Assembly (NCBI GenBank): GCA_033064195.1 | Contig: JARBJD010000100.1 | Location: 62,001 to 126,000 of the forward strand | Source: Blattamonas nauphoetae | Taxonomy: Eukaryota; Preaxostyla; Oxymonadida | Direction of reading: 5' to 3' | Length of the DNA: 64,000 nucleotides | Part shown: positions 63,691-64,000 of the stretch, piece after piece | How the letters are laid out: each line of letters starts with the position of its first letter | How positions within the stretch are numbered: position 1 is the stretch's first letter | Notes under the pieces: model-generated | Seen by the model: only the letters and a program-made list of their open reading frames with translations | Told to the model about the DNA's origin: nothing | Databases searched by the model: none | Translations under genes and position numbers: made by a program

Positions 63691-64000
63691 ATATCGTTCA
63701 TCCAAACCGTCTCCGGTACTGGTATTTCATTTTCACGGAAATGACTCACCAAACGCCAAAATCAGAACGAAATTCTAACGAGTGGCATCAGAAGAAGCAG
63801 GATCGCGATGGATCAGGAAAGTTGTCAAAATTACATTAAGTTGCTGATCATCTGGATCACTTGTTGATCATTCAAGACAGATATCACCCAAGTTACGTTG
63901 AGGAGGATCCTGATGAGGATCGAGATGGTTTCGAGAGAAGAGGAGGAGTATGATGAAGAGAAAGATGCAGATCCTGCGAGAACAGAGGAATGAAAGAGCA
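63691..64000. other. window edge, nothing assigned
   Basis: No supported gene. It may be the upstream side of the coiled-coil gene or further interior of the presumed Mutator-like element. Confidence 0.3.

Larger units (their letters stand above)
61795..64000. mobile_element. left part of a second Mutator-like element
   Basis: At 61795 the flank shared with 5400-5530 stops. A sequence beginning GGTTAAGTATAGGCGCAGAT follows, with four spaced CGCAGATC units to about 61880. It is laid out like the 93-bp end of the 40471-46657 element. The partner end is not in the window, so the right limit is unknown. The decayed coiled-coil gene at 62256-63690 would be its cargo. Confidence 0.55.

Overview
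This window looks like nuclear DNA of an oxymonad flagellate (Preaxostyla), most like Blattamonas or Monocercomonoides. The basis is inference: spliceosomal introns of about 31-170 bp (many starting GTNTGT), no bacterial operons or ribosome-binding sites, a eukaryotic-type thymidine kinase, and expanded families that I associate from memory with oxymonad genomes. Three such families are present: helical-repeat proteins opening with a DCSxFLNW motif (family A), protein kinases with a C-terminal SPRY-like domain (family K), and beta-helix surface proteins with one membrane segment (family C). No database search was possible.

Layout. Positions 1-12 kb hold an array of family A genes at 1.4-2.4, 3.2-3.9, 4.0-5.0, 6.7-7.7, 9.6-10.7 and 10.9-11.7 kb. 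Some are intact and some broken, and their flanks were duplicated with them. Positions 12.5-19 kb hold a decayed kinase piece, an intact five-exon kinase (14.5-16.5), thymidine kinase (17.1-17.75), a divergent family A gene and a small membrane-protein gene. Positions 19.33-35.18 kb are one 15.85-kb element with CAGGGTTCTGATT termini and an 8-bp target duplication. Its empty site is visible near 58.82 kb. Inside it sits a pogo/Tigger-like transposon (28.54-35.14), which itself carries a 1.73-kb hAT-like element and a 3.2-kb terminal-inverted-repeat element.

The stretches 19.01-19.33 and 35.18-46.92 kb together form an inverted, much-invaded duplicate of 54.1-59.1 kb (family C gene, kinase, tRNA-Lys, small membrane protein). 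A 6.19-kb Mutator-like element (40.47-46.66) with 93-bp ends and a 9-bp target duplication broke the family C copy. It carries a large host-like gene and a second copy of the hAT-like element. At 47.1-48.5 kb lies a 5'-truncated kinase. At 50.1-52.4 kb lies a three-exon gene for a 757-residue helical protein, followed by the intact C-K-tRNA-membrane-protein block. Positions 59.7-61.1 kb hold a family A gene broken by a MITE. From 61.8 kb to the window edge there appears to be the start of a second Mutator-like element with a decayed coiled-coil gene as cargo.

Taken together, the intact genes suggest surface sensing (beta-helix ectodomain protein beside a kinase) and nucleotide salvage, but the dominant story is structural. 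At least eight DNA transposons from several superfamilies, many with verifiable target duplications and some with empty sites inside the window, have captured coiled-coil or helical host genes and rearranged them.
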